A stretch of DNA of 64,000 bases from Paguma larvata (lineage: Eukaryota; Chordata; Mammalia; Carnivora; Viverridae). Numbering within the stretch: the stretch's first letter is position 1; each line of letters begins with the position of its first letter. The DNA lies in assembly GCA_030068075.1 (NCBI GenBank), contig CM057826.1, positions 94,787,804 to 94,851,803 of the forward strand, in the 5' to 3' direction. Positions 49,701-64,000 of the stretch are shown here, piece by piece. A program made the translations under genes and the position numbers. Under the pieces are notes generated by a model. It saw only the letters and a list, made by a program, of their open reading frames with translations. It was not told the origin of the DNA and did not search any database.

Positions 49701-50002
49701 AAAAGAAAAGAATTCTTAAGTGCAGGTGACAGTAAGCCATATTGACTGGCAATATATATCTTTTAAAAACAAGCTGTGAAAAATATATTTAAGGTAAAGA
49801 TACTGTATTATTATTCTGGAGTAAAATTATTAATATTTTCAGAGATTTCAATTCTATACCAGTGTGGATCTAATTGAGTTTTTAGATTTTATGTGTGTAC
49901 ACAAAAAATTATGTAATGAGAAAACAGGACAACCCCTTAAATCCATTAGACTAATAGTTCAAGAGAATTGTTCCATTTGTCCAGACTAGTTTATTTTATT
50001 TA

Positions 50003-50212
50003 TTAATTTTTTTAATGTTTATTTTTGAGAGACATAGAGACAGAACATGAGCAGGGGAGGGGCAGAGAGAGAGGGAGACACAGAATCGGAAGCAGGCTCC
50101 AGGCTCTGAGCCATCAGCACAGAGCCCGACGCGAGGCTCGAACTCACAGACCGCGAGATCATGACCTGAGCTGAAGTCAGACGCTTAACCGACTGAGCCA
50201 CTCAGGCACCCC
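50003..50212 (-). mobile_element. Cat-type SINE
   Basis: Full-length antisense copy with several CpGs (gcccgacgcgaggctcgaac), head gagccactcaggcacccc. Confidence 0.94.
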
Positions 50213-50239
50213 GGATCTCAGTTACATTTTATGTGAAAT

Positions 50240-50367
50240 GTAAGAGTATCTAAGTGTGGTACACAGTATGTATGTGTGTGTACACCTATGTATAGATAGT
50301 ATAGACATGTGTATGTGTAGTGTACATACATATGTATGCATATATACGTACATACATATGTATACAT
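50240..50367. repeat. Decayed TG/TA-rich microsatellite
   Basis: Alternating purine-pyrimidine steps (gtatgtatgtgtgtgtacac, tacatacatatgtatgcata) leading into the left arm of the foldback. Confidence 0.8.
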
Positions 50368-50487
50368 AAGAACTTTCTATTCCTTACAGAATGTGTCTTA
50401 TATATACACATATACATACGTATGCATACATATACGTACATATGTATATATGTATATGACACATTCTGTAAGGAATAGAAAGTTCTT
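50368..50487. repeat. Foldback: 30-bp perfect inverted repeat with 60-bp AT/GT spacer
   Basis: Left arm 50368-50397 (starts aagaactttctattcctt) and right arm 50458-50487 (ends aggaatagaaagttctt) are exact reverse complements over 30 bp. The 60-bp spacer (50398-50457) is an alternating AT/GT sequence that is itself partly self-complementary, so nearly the whole 120 bp can fold into one hairpin. It sits in intron 7 on the transcribed strand. Confidence 0.97.
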
Positions 50488-51021
50488 AAATGGAGAGAGT
50501 TGTTTATCCACAAATAGGTCTTTTAAGTAATTCATATAATTGGGAAGGAAAGTACAGTGGTGATTTATGATTTAACTGAAATTTCTGTTTCATTCAAAAA
50601 GTATTTGTATGCTTATAATGTGTGAGAGGCTCTAAGCTAGAAATGGGGAAACAGCAGTGAACAGGAAATTGTCTCTGTTGGAGCTTAATCTAATGAGAGC
50701 AATTAAATAGGTAATAGGTGATATAATAACAGGTATTTGATAGCAATATTGTTTATACTTTGATTTCTAATGTCAGTTTTATTATTTTTTCAGCTGAGTA
50801 ATAGAAAATTAGTATCTAGTGATGATGATTTTTCTTGGTTAACTGTAATAATAATCCCTTCTATTACAGAAGAAATATCCTTAATTATTAGCTAGTCATG
50901 TCCCAGAAGACCAGAAATTATAAGATTAAACAATTTTACTTATTAACAGTGTTAATTAGAAAAAATCAATTCATTGAAAATGTTTGCTTATATTAATAGG
51001 ATCTCATGTGTGTAATTTCAT

Positions 51022-52480
51022 GTGCTTTTTCACTCTCTCTTAAGTCCTTTGAATATTACTGTGCTGTATGATTTTGTTGTGTTCATTTTTTTGTGGGTTT
51101 TTTTATTCTCAGGACTTACTTATTTTATAACCGGAAATTTTTACCTTTTTACCACCTTCATTCACTTCATGCCCCCACTCCCACACCTCTGGCATCCACT
51201 AACCTGTTCTCTGTATGTATAATTTGTTTTCGTTTTTGTTGTTTAAGATTTCACAAATACGGGGAGCCTGGGTGGCTCAGTGGGTTAGGTGGCCGACTTC
51301 GGCTCAGGTCATGATCTCATGGTCTGTGGGTTCGAGCTCCACGTCGGACTCTGTGCTGATGGCTCAGAGCCTGGAGCCTGCTTCAGATTCTGTGTCTCCC
51401 TCTCTCTCTGCCCTTCCGTTGCTCATGCACTGTCTCTCTGTCTGTCAAAAATAAATAAACGTTAAAAAATAAAAAAAAAAAAAAGATTTCACAAATACGT
51501 AAGATTTTATGGCATATGTCTTTCTCTGACTTAATTCACTTAGCATAATATTCTCAAGGTCCATCCATGTTGTTGCAAATGCATATGGCAAAATTTCTTT
51601 CTTTTTATGGCCAAGCTCTTTGTCCATTCATGTGTTGTTAGACACTTAGATTGTTTGTGTGTCTTGGCTGTTGTGAATAATGCTGCAATGAAACGGGAGT
51701 ACAGATATCTCTTCAAGACTGATTTTATTTCCTTTGATAAATACCCAGAAGTTGAATCACTGGATCATATGGTACTTCTTTTAATTTTTTGAGGAACCTC
51801 CATACTGTTTTCTATAGTTTTTAAAAATTAAGGTATAATGTAAGTGCGGTGAGGTGTACCAGTCTTAAGTGTCCTGCTTGATGATTTCTGTGCATATGTA
51901 TACACTCGTATAACCACCACTTAGATTAAGATAAAGAATTTTTATAGCACCACAGAAGGTTCCTGCATGCCTTTTCCTGGCCTATACCATACCATCATCT
52001 TAAGAGGTAACCACATACATTCTTGTGTCTGGCTTTTTTCCCTCGACATTGACTGTGAGATTCATTTGTTACATTTAGTGGTAGTTTATTCTTTTTTATT
52101 GTTTTATTTCATTGTATGACTTTAATTTGCTTATCAGTTTTTCCTTTTGGTAGATACTTAGGTTTCTATACTTCAGCTACTGTGGATAAAGCTGCTAAGA
52201 GCATTCTTGTACATAGCTTTTGGGGGTTATTCACTTATCTCTCTTGGACATGTACCTAGGAGTAGAATTGTTGGTTCATGGGGTATATGCTAGCTGTGGT
52301 GGATATTGGCAAACAATTTTCCAAAGAGGTTATGTCAGTTTTTACTTCTACCAGCAATAGATGAGAATTCATTTGCTTTTCACTCTTAGCAACACTCGTT
52401 ATTGTCAGCTTTTTGTGGGTATTTGTTTTGTTTTTAAATTTTAGCCACTTTGGTGGGTGTATAGACCTGCTTTCTCTTAA
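51022..52480 (-). mobile_element. Old L1 sequence, antisense, probably two fragments
   Basis: 51022-51258 and 51500-51812 contain antisense L1 phrases (gactttatttcctttgataa-type and tttgaggaacctccatactg). 51813-52480 is a second, older antisense L1-like piece (taaggtataatgtaagtgcg, tagccactttggtgggtg). Split by a young SINE at 51262. Confidence 0.7.
51262..51482 (+). mobile_element. Young cat-type SINE
   Basis: Full-length sense copy between perfect 17-bp repeats aagatttcacaaatacg at 51245-51261 and 51483-51499. Confidence 0.96.
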
Positions 52481-52732
52481 GTATGCAAAAATTAGTCTTT
52501 GGATCTAATGAACAATTCACTGATTTGCACAAGCTTTAATTCAGATAGGATATTCGGAAGTAGTTAGCTTTGTGTGAATTCCTGTGGACTTTAATTTACC
52601 CCTTAAGGATTTGAGGTAAGGGAATAAAGGAATTAGGTTCCTTATAAGCTTGTTAGACTAAGTTATCAGATTTGACCAGTGCAGTCCATTCTTGTTGTAG
52701 AAAGAAATTTGAGATTGGTGCCTGGGTCAGCC

Positions 52733-52980
52733 TTTTTTTTTTTTTTTTTTTTCCTTTTTTAATGTCTCTTTATTTAGTTTGAGAGAGAGAGAGAGTGCTA
52801 GCAGGGGAGGGGCAGAGGGAGAGGAGAGAGAAAGTCCCAAGCAGGCCCAGCACTGTCAGCTAGGAGCTGGAGGAACCCATTGCTGGGCTAGATCTCAGAT
52901 CTTGATCTAAGGAAGGTGAGATCATGACCTGAGCTGAAATCGTTACTTTCACTGTTTTGACTCAGCCACCCAGGGGCCCC
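52733..52980 (-). mobile_element. Carnivore SINE with internal rearrangement
   Basis: Antisense: T19 run, gagagagagagtgctagcag, then an unusual middle (ggagctggaggaacccattg, cttgatctaaggaaggtgag) before the head agccacccaggggcccc. The middle departs from the other copies. Confidence 0.88.
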
Positions 52981-53585
52981 AGGGCCAGCTTTTTTTTATG
53001 TGTTTATGTGTTTATGCGTTTATGAGTTGACCTTCAGTCTTTTAACCCCTTAAAGCTATAAGGAAGAGAGTCAAAGTAGAAATCTATGCTCTTTTTCAGC
53101 TCTAAAGTAATTTTAACCACCAGAGGGAAAAGTACCAGAAATTCATCTTTCTTAGACATATTTTAGCATTCATTGATTCCAAACCTGCTAATTATTTTCT
53201 TCACATTCATGGCTTTTTTTCCTTTAAAGCAAAATAAATAAGCTTTACTGTGGGGAAACAAACACAAAAATACATTGTAGGCATTTTTGGTGTTAATTAT
53301 CTTCTTTCTTTCTTTTCTTTCTTTTTTTTTTTTTAAGCATAGATACTTTAACAGTTACTTAATACACCTAAATATATAAGGTAAATCTTAGTGGTGATTT
53401 AAATGGTAGTTTGTGTGCAATGTATAGCTCAGAGAAAAGTGTTTTCTTGGGCAGTATAATGCTCATTTTTCACAGGAGTCAACTGTTTGTTTTTATTATT
53501 GTTCTTGTTTAACCAAATTATAAAATTTCGGTGAAAGAGAAAATTCCACTTCAGATGTTAATCTTTCACTTTTTTTTTTTAATAG

Positions 53586-53681
<96 letters not shown>

Positions 53682-53744
53682 TGAAGTTATATTTTGATTT
53701 TAGAAGGAGGAAAATATAGGCCATATCTCTCATAATGTTGCAGG

Positions 53745-54190
53745 ATTTTTTACCACAATACCCGGATTCGTTGTCTCACTACTTCGAAGAATAAAGAGGT
53801 GGACACAAAATGAGCAGCAGGCAGAAGTTTCTTAGAATATAAGATTAGAAAGGAAGGATGGTAGGAAAGTTCTTTTTACAGAGAAGGGGACATTTGAAAG
53901 TGCATGCCTGAGGACCATAGGCAAGGGTCCTAATTCTATGAGGTTCTGGTCAGCCTTTCCCCTTCCCTTCTACCCTTATGGGGGCTTGATCACTCTAGGT
54001 GCTGGGTTGTACATTCCTGATTGGCTCGTTTTCATTGAATGAGGGTGGTCTATGGACATACTTATTCCTTCTGTCAAATTTCTGAGGGAAACCTGAAGGG
54101 AATGGGTGGGGTCTCTTACATTCTTATGAGGAACCTTTCACTTGAGGGGGTTTGCTGTGTTCAGACACTCCCAACTTTGTTCTAAAAATG
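53745..54190 (+). mobile_element. LTR-like segment (tentative)
   Basis: A GC-richer stretch (aagaataaagaggtggacac, gaggttctggtcagcctttc, tgattggctcgttttcattg) unlike the surrounding intron. It looks like a fragment of a retroviral LTR, but I cannot name a family and boundaries are uncertain. Confidence 0.3.
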
Positions 54191-54274
54191 TGTGTTTTTC
54201 TCTACCCAGGCACCTCAGGTCCTAATCTCTCCCTCTCTGCCTACTGAATCCTATCTTCTATCACAATAAAAGTG

Positions 54275-54484
54275 ATTTTTTTTTTAAATTTTTTATTTTT
54301 GAGAGACAGAGACAGAGTATGAGGAGGGGAGGGGCAGAGAGAGAGGGAGACACAGAATCTGAAGCAGGCTCCAGGCTCTGAGCTGTCAGCACAGAGCCCG
54401 ACGCGGGGCTCAAACTCATGGACCATGAGATCATGGCCTGAGCTGAAGTCGGGTGCTTAACTGACTGAGCCACCTAGGTGCCCC
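54275..54484 (-). mobile_element. Cat-type SINE
   Basis: Full-length antisense copy, aaaagtgattttt before and aaaagtggtt after as a diverged target repeat. Confidence 0.93.
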
Positions 54485-55230
54485 AAAAGTGGTTCATTTT
54501 TAAATAATACTTTTGAACCCTTCAAATATTCTAGATATGTAATTTGTTCTTCAGTACTTATTTTAATTAAATGTATATTTTATAATATAAATGCTAGGCT
54601 TACTCCAAAATAGATTTTTTTTAATTGACTGCAAAGTTTTGTATAGGCTTTTAAAAGGCTCATTTCTTAGGCCTGTCTACATTATAGGACACATTTTTAT
54701 CTTTCCTGTGAGGATGATAATTTTTAATGTTATCTTCTAATTCTTTTTGTTTTAAATAAAAGCAACTTATGCAGGAAAAAACTGAGTAAAATACAGAGAG
54801 AAAGATTTTAGTCTGTGCTATGATATATACTTTGAGGTCCTATCCATGGCAGAATATGACCTTGTCCTCATTGCGTTGTCCTTATTTTTTGAAAATATCC
54901 GAAACCAACTTCTTTTCTCTTGTTTATTGTTAAGCACTTAATAAATTCTCCCTCTCCATATACACGCACAGATATTAACATTTTAAGCTACTTTTCCATG
55001 ATATTTCTCTATTAGAGGAAAGTAAATATAAGAAACATATCTGATAATAGTCACTAATTATTGTCGTTGTTCCTGAAATGCACATTTTAAAAACAGAGTG
55101 GTAAGGAGTATCAACCATTTAGATAGAAGTAGAATGATCAATTAATTACGGTTAGTTTATTTTTAAGATAATAGAAGAAAAATTTCTCGCCATTTTTATT
55201 CTAGAAAGGAAAAAAATACAGTTGCTACTG

Positions 55231-55368
55231 ACTGTTTTTTTAAAAATGTTTATTTGAGAGAGAGCTAGCACACATGTGTACAAGCTGAGAAGGGGCAGAG
55301 AACTGTGAGATCATGACCTGAGCCAAAATCAAGAGTTGGATTAACTGACTGAGTCACCCAGGCACCCC
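55231..55368 (-). mobile_element. Carnivore SINE, internally deleted
   Basis: Antisense: atgtttatttgagagagagc then directly aactgtgagatcatgacctg and head agtcacccaggcacccc. This is the last SINE recognised before the window end. Confidence 0.9.
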
Positions 55369-56791
55369 TAAGTATTTTTATGTTGCAATTGATTTCTAGC
55401 TATGGAAATTCATTATGATGAGACTTGAACTGTGGTACTTCACTTCAAGTTATTAAGCTGTCAATTATTCCTTATAGAACGTGTAAAAATCATAAAATTA
55501 GGTATCCTTGGGGTTTTAAAAAACAAAGTTACTGAAATATAAGCTATTACAATTTTAACTTTTATCCTGAAGCTAAGCAGATTGTTTTTGTTATTTTTGG
55601 TTTATTTTGGGGGTAAACTATCAGCTTTTTAAAATTATCAAATTTTTTTCATATTATAAATAAAATCAGATGTTCATATAGGCAGATTATAGAAAATACA
55701 ACAAAGCCCATGTGTTTAACAATTTATGGTACCAGTTTACCTCCTACCAGCCATATAGAAGTGTAGTTGCACACTTGTTTACCTTCACTGCTGTCAGCAT
55801 GGGTTTTGGGGAGTAGGGTGATGGAAAGCACAGTGGCAGAAGGAGGGGCATTGTGCTCAGTATATTTGTTTACTATTTTCAGATTTTTTAATTGCTTTAT
55901 TGCTATGACTTTCTTAAAAAAAATATTTATCGATCATTGTATTTCTTCTTTAATGATTCACTTATCCATGTCCTTTAATGTTTTTAAAGTTTTTATTGAT
56001 TTAAAAAATGTGGAGGATTAGCTTTTCATTTTTCAATTGTTTTCTTCCTTTTTTAGTTTTTCAGACTTTTGATTGTTGGCTCTGCTATATAAAAGTTTTA
56101 TACTTCATGTCATTCCTCAGTCTTTTGATGTACTTATTTCTACATTTGGTACTGTGCTTAAAATAGCATTCCCTACTTTAAGTAATTGTCTGTATTTTTT
56201 TAAGATTATGTTATTACACAGGAATCTGTATTTTATTTTAGTGGCATATGTTGAATAAATGATCCAGTTTTCTACCCATCTGAAATACACATCCCTCTTT
56301 CTTTCTTAGTGAAGAACATGGTTAAGGGACTTCACTTTTTTTCTCTATGACCTCCTGTGGTATCAAGTGAAATACTATAGTTCTAAAATGAACTAGGGTT
56401 TGTTTTTATACTTTTTTTCCCCTTCCTTTTTGAGCCACGTGTATTTTCTTGTGTGAATACTACACTTGCATGGATTTTAGAGACTAGCTCAGAATATGAC
56501 CTTACTTTGGTTCTTATCAAACATTTATGATGTTCTCATTACTGAACAAAAGTCTAATGTTTTTGTCATCTGTAAATTACTTTATAATCTTAAATTCCTT
56601 CCTTAAGATTTACTATATATGCAAGACACTATACTAGGCATGGGGATATACAAGATCTGGCCTGAATACATAATGGGAAAACAGGCTAGTTAACAGGCAA
56701 ATATGAAAGCACTGTTAAGCACTGAAAGGTTTTTGAGTCAGGGATGGCTTCCCAGGGAAAACAACATCTTAGCTGAAACTTTAAGAATGAG

Positions 56792-57174
56792 ATGGAACTG
56801 GAGAGTATTAATGCTGAGTGAAATAAGTCAATCAGAGAAAGACAGATACCATATGTTTTCATTCATATGTGGAACTTGGGAAACTTAACAGAAGACCATG
56901 GGAGAAGAGAAGGGGAAAAATCAGATACAAAGAGAGAGCAAGGGAGGCAAACTATAAGAGACTCTTAAATACAGAGAACAAACTGAGAGTCAATGGGGGG
57001 AGGTGGAAGAGGGGAAAATGGGTGATGGGCATTGAGGAGGGCACTTGTTGGGATGAGCACTGGGTGTTGTATGTAAGCAATGAACCATGGAAACGTACCC
57101 CGAAAACCAAGAGCACACTGTACACACACTATGTTAGCCAATTTGACAATAAATTATATTTAAAAAAAAAAAAA
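56792..57174 (+). mobile_element. 5'-truncated carnivore L1 3' end
   Basis: Sense L1 starting in the last ORF2 codons (aagtcaatcagagaaagaca, catatgttttcattcatatg), 3' UTR (agagactcttaaatacagag, ttgggatgagcactgggtgt), polyadenylation region aataaattatattt and a 15-A tail. Bounded by perfect 9-bp repeats aagaatgag at 56783-56791 and 57175-57183. No ORF of its own. Confidence 0.92.
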
Positions 57175-57469
57175 AAGAATGAGTAGGCTGAGTAGATACT
57201 AACCAGGTGAATAGTATAGAATGTTTACTTGTAGGGGCTGAGAAGAAGGAAAACTATTGAAAGCCAGAGGCTAAAAAAAACAAAACAAAACAAAACAAAA
57301 AAAGAAGCACTTTGCCCCCAGGGGAACTCAAAGACCTTATCGGTGGAGGGTGGAACCAATTGAGAGGAGGGAGTGGTAAGCCTGGCTTGCAAGGTCTACA
57401 GGAATCCTTACAGATCCTCAGGCAGTGGGTGTTAAGCAAGTGAAGTTTTCAGATTTACTGTTTAGAAAA

Positions 57470-58060
57470 ATCATTCTTGCTCCCTGCTGTGAGGGTAGTG
57501 GATTGAAGTTGACCGCTATTGACTGGGAGCTTCCAGGACTTTTCAGTCTTGCAGGTGAGAATTGAGATAATTCTATATTAAGATAGAGCAGTAGAAATAG
57601 ACACCAGGATAAATTTAGATATTTTTAAGTAGGATTAAAGGATGTGGTGATTGAATGAAGGTAGCTGGAGGAATCTAGAACAGGCCCACCATTCTGCCTT
57701 AGTTTGGTGTAGAGGTAGGGGAAGAAACAGGTTTTAGACATGTTGCATACGAATTTTGAGACATTAACCTAGGGAGGTCTTAGGTATTATTAGATACAAA
57801 GATCTAACACTTCAGTGAGAAATGGATAAATAAGCTGTGGATTTGGGGGATCCTCGCATGATGACTAAAGCCTTAGAAATGAGTAAGTGCTCTGGGGAGA
57901 GAAGGGTAGAACCCTGAGGAATACCCACATTTACGGGAGTCCAAAGAAGAGGCTTAGATAGAGAAGAACTGGGAAATTAGGAATCCAAGGAGAGAGAACT
58001 CTTCCAAGAAGGTCATTAACTTAAGAAATGCTGCTAATGGGGCAGGTAAAGTAAAGATAG
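57470..58060 (+). repeat. Old interspersed repeat, same unnamed family as 10620-10980
   Basis: atcattcttgctccctgctg, gatgtggtgattgaatgaag, gtagaaccctgaggaatacc and agagaactcttccaagaagg appear in the same order as a common ancient mammalian repeat; the family name is not known to me. Confidence 0.4.
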
Positions 58061-59871
58061 CTGTGTCCCACAGATTTAGCAATGAATAACTCTTTTCCTT
58101 GGTAAGCATGATGAGTTAAACGGATTTTTTTAAGTTGTTTTTTTAATAAAGGAAATTTTATTTCAGTTACTTTAGTTCTCCCTCACATGTGCCATCAAGA
58201 GAAAGATGTACTTGCCTTATTTGCCCATTCCATTTATCAAAGTAGAATTTTTTAATGCTATAGTTTCCAATTAGTAGACTCCCGAGACAAGTGATTGCAT
58301 AGATTGAATGAGCATTAAAATGTTTAAAGTGCAGATGTGGTTATGATCAATAGAGTTTTTAAAAGCATTAGGAAATATGTTTGCGTTCAGAGTAGATTTG
58401 GGGTATTTCGTATTTTTCTCACTTCAAGCAGAGTTATACTGCTGTTACTTGACTGTCTGAAATGTTTATAAAGGGAATCCTGTAGGAGAGAAGCCTCTGG
58501 AGTGTTGTTACTGTTCTTGTTCATGATGCAGCTGGTTATTAGATGGCCATATTCACTTAATGATAATTCATTAAATGTGCACTGTTTGTAGCTGAATAAA
58601 AAGTTGTGTGTTTTTTTTTTTTTAAGTGTTTATGAGGGAGCCTCGTAGCTCTGAAAGAACTAGTGCATTAAATCAGGATGTCTGATATACCTGTGCCCAG
58701 TGACAAGAGCATTACACCATAGTTCCTCCCACCCTTGTCACGTTGGCCCCAGGTTGTGGGGGTGGTATGACATTGCTAGGTACTTTTTAATGGGATAGTG
58801 ATGGTATGGGGTAATCATTCTAACTGGAAAAACTCCAGACAGACCAGCAATTAGTCATGTGTCTTACTTTGTATATTTAAAAATTTAGGGAACCTTAAAC
58901 CCAGCCTACTTTTTCAGGCTCAAATTTTACCCTAACATGAAGCTATTATTCCACTTACAGTCCACTCAGGCCACAGTCACAGCAGGCACATACTTTGCTT
59001 ATTTCCATTTTCTCTTTTTCTTTATACGTCTAATACAGCTGAGGTTCCAGTGGCCTGAGAATTGGTTGGAGAACTTACTAAACATACATATTTCTGGCTC
59101 CACCTAAGAACCACTCACAAGTAATTTCTGCATACGGGGAACTAAGAATTTTCCATTTAACAAGTTCCCACGGCAGTTTCCTAGGTGATTGAGAACCACT
59201 GCTTTGCCATCTAACCAGGCTTGCAGGCATCAGTTCAGTTTCTCTTTCTCCATGAAATAATTGTCTTTGTTTAGGAAGATGGCGCTCAGAAAACTCCTTC
59301 TGTGCTTATTATTGGCTATCAATAGATCTTGTGTATCTTTGTACTTACTTTTCTGCAATTTTATATGTTTTCTATTACCAGGTACTCAGTCACAAGTACT
59401 CACCTCTGCCACTATAGCATGAAAGGTGGCATAGACAATACCTAAATGAATGAGCATAATTATATTCCAACAAAACATTACTTTAATTTCACATAATTCT
59501 CACATGTCATGAAATGTTCCTATTTTTTTTATTCAGCCACTTAAAAATGAAATTCTCAGCTCAAAGTCCATGCACAAGTAGGAAGTGGCCTAAATTTAAC
59601 TCCTGGGCATAGTTCACCACCCCCCCTGTTCTAAATTACCAGAACACTGATGGTGTCACTGATAGTGAGTACATGAATTAATTGTGATGCTCATGATTTT
59701 GGACACAGCATACGATACTTGTCTTTGTGATATTACTTTATATATTAACTGATGTATAAATATTCTTCAAGTCACATTTTAACTTTCCTCTAGAGTTGAT
59801 ACTAGGGTTATGAGGGGTTTATATTTTCTTGAACCACCTGATTTTTTTTTTTCTCTCATGTGTTCGAATAG

Positions 59872-64000
<4,129 letters not shown>

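Noticed and set aside
50286..50530. Open frames on both strands rich in Tyr, Ile, His and Met at the same place.
   Set aside because: They are translations of the TA/TG microsatellite and foldback; the mirror-image coding potential follows from the palindrome.

Overview
The window is a stretch of carnivore (almost certainly felid or another feliform) nuclear DNA. It lies entirely inside one protein-coding gene on the + strand: CERT1 (COL4A3BP), which encodes the ceramide transfer protein CERT, also called Goodpasture-antigen-binding protein GPBP. The lineage call rests on about 39 tRNA-derived SINEs that open with GGGGCGCCTGGGTGGCTCAG and contain the GCTGACAGCTCAGAGCCTGGAGCCTGC segment typical of cat-type SINEs, and on carnivore-type L1 3' ends.

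Nine coding exons can be read without a frame break from 22385 to 62992. By my count against the human protein they are exons 3 to 11, residues about 78 to 396 of the 624-residue long form. In order they encode: the C-terminal half of the PH domain (exon 3), the serine-repeat motif (exon 4), the middle region and coiled coil (exons 5-8), the FFAT motif that binds ER VAP proteins (exon 9), a linker (exon 10), and the 26-residue alternatively spliced cassette that separates the long GPBP form from the short CERT form (exon 11). Exons 1-2 lie upstream and the START (ceramide-binding) exons lie downstream, so promoter, start codon, stop codon and poly(A) site are outside the window.

Layout: 1-22384 is the 3' part of intron 2, dominated by mobile elements. 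It includes a deep nest at about 11.7-18.9 kb, where an old sense L1 is split by a U2 snRNA retropseudogene, an antisense L1 (itself carrying two SINEs and a cut-and-paste DNA transposon) and a SINE-L1 composite. 22502-36618 is intron 3, with MIR, SINE and L1 fragments. 36727-43277 holds introns 4-5, 43362-48451 intron 6 with a dense run of SINEs, 48610-53585 intron 7 with a 30-bp perfect inverted repeat, and 53679-64000 introns 8-11. The last 8.6 kb has no recognisable SINE.

The most unusual observation is two separate insertions (1684-3315 and 17074-18597). Each joins a complete SINE head to the same position of a 5'-truncated L1, in the same orientation, inside one pair of target-site duplications. 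This suggests template-switch chimeras or a repeatedly mobilised composite element. No complete, independent protein-coding gene other than CERT1 was found; every other ORF of 60 or more codons is explained by repeats or chance. Repeat families are named from memory of consensus sequences and residue numbers from counting the human protein from memory; neither was checked by a search.
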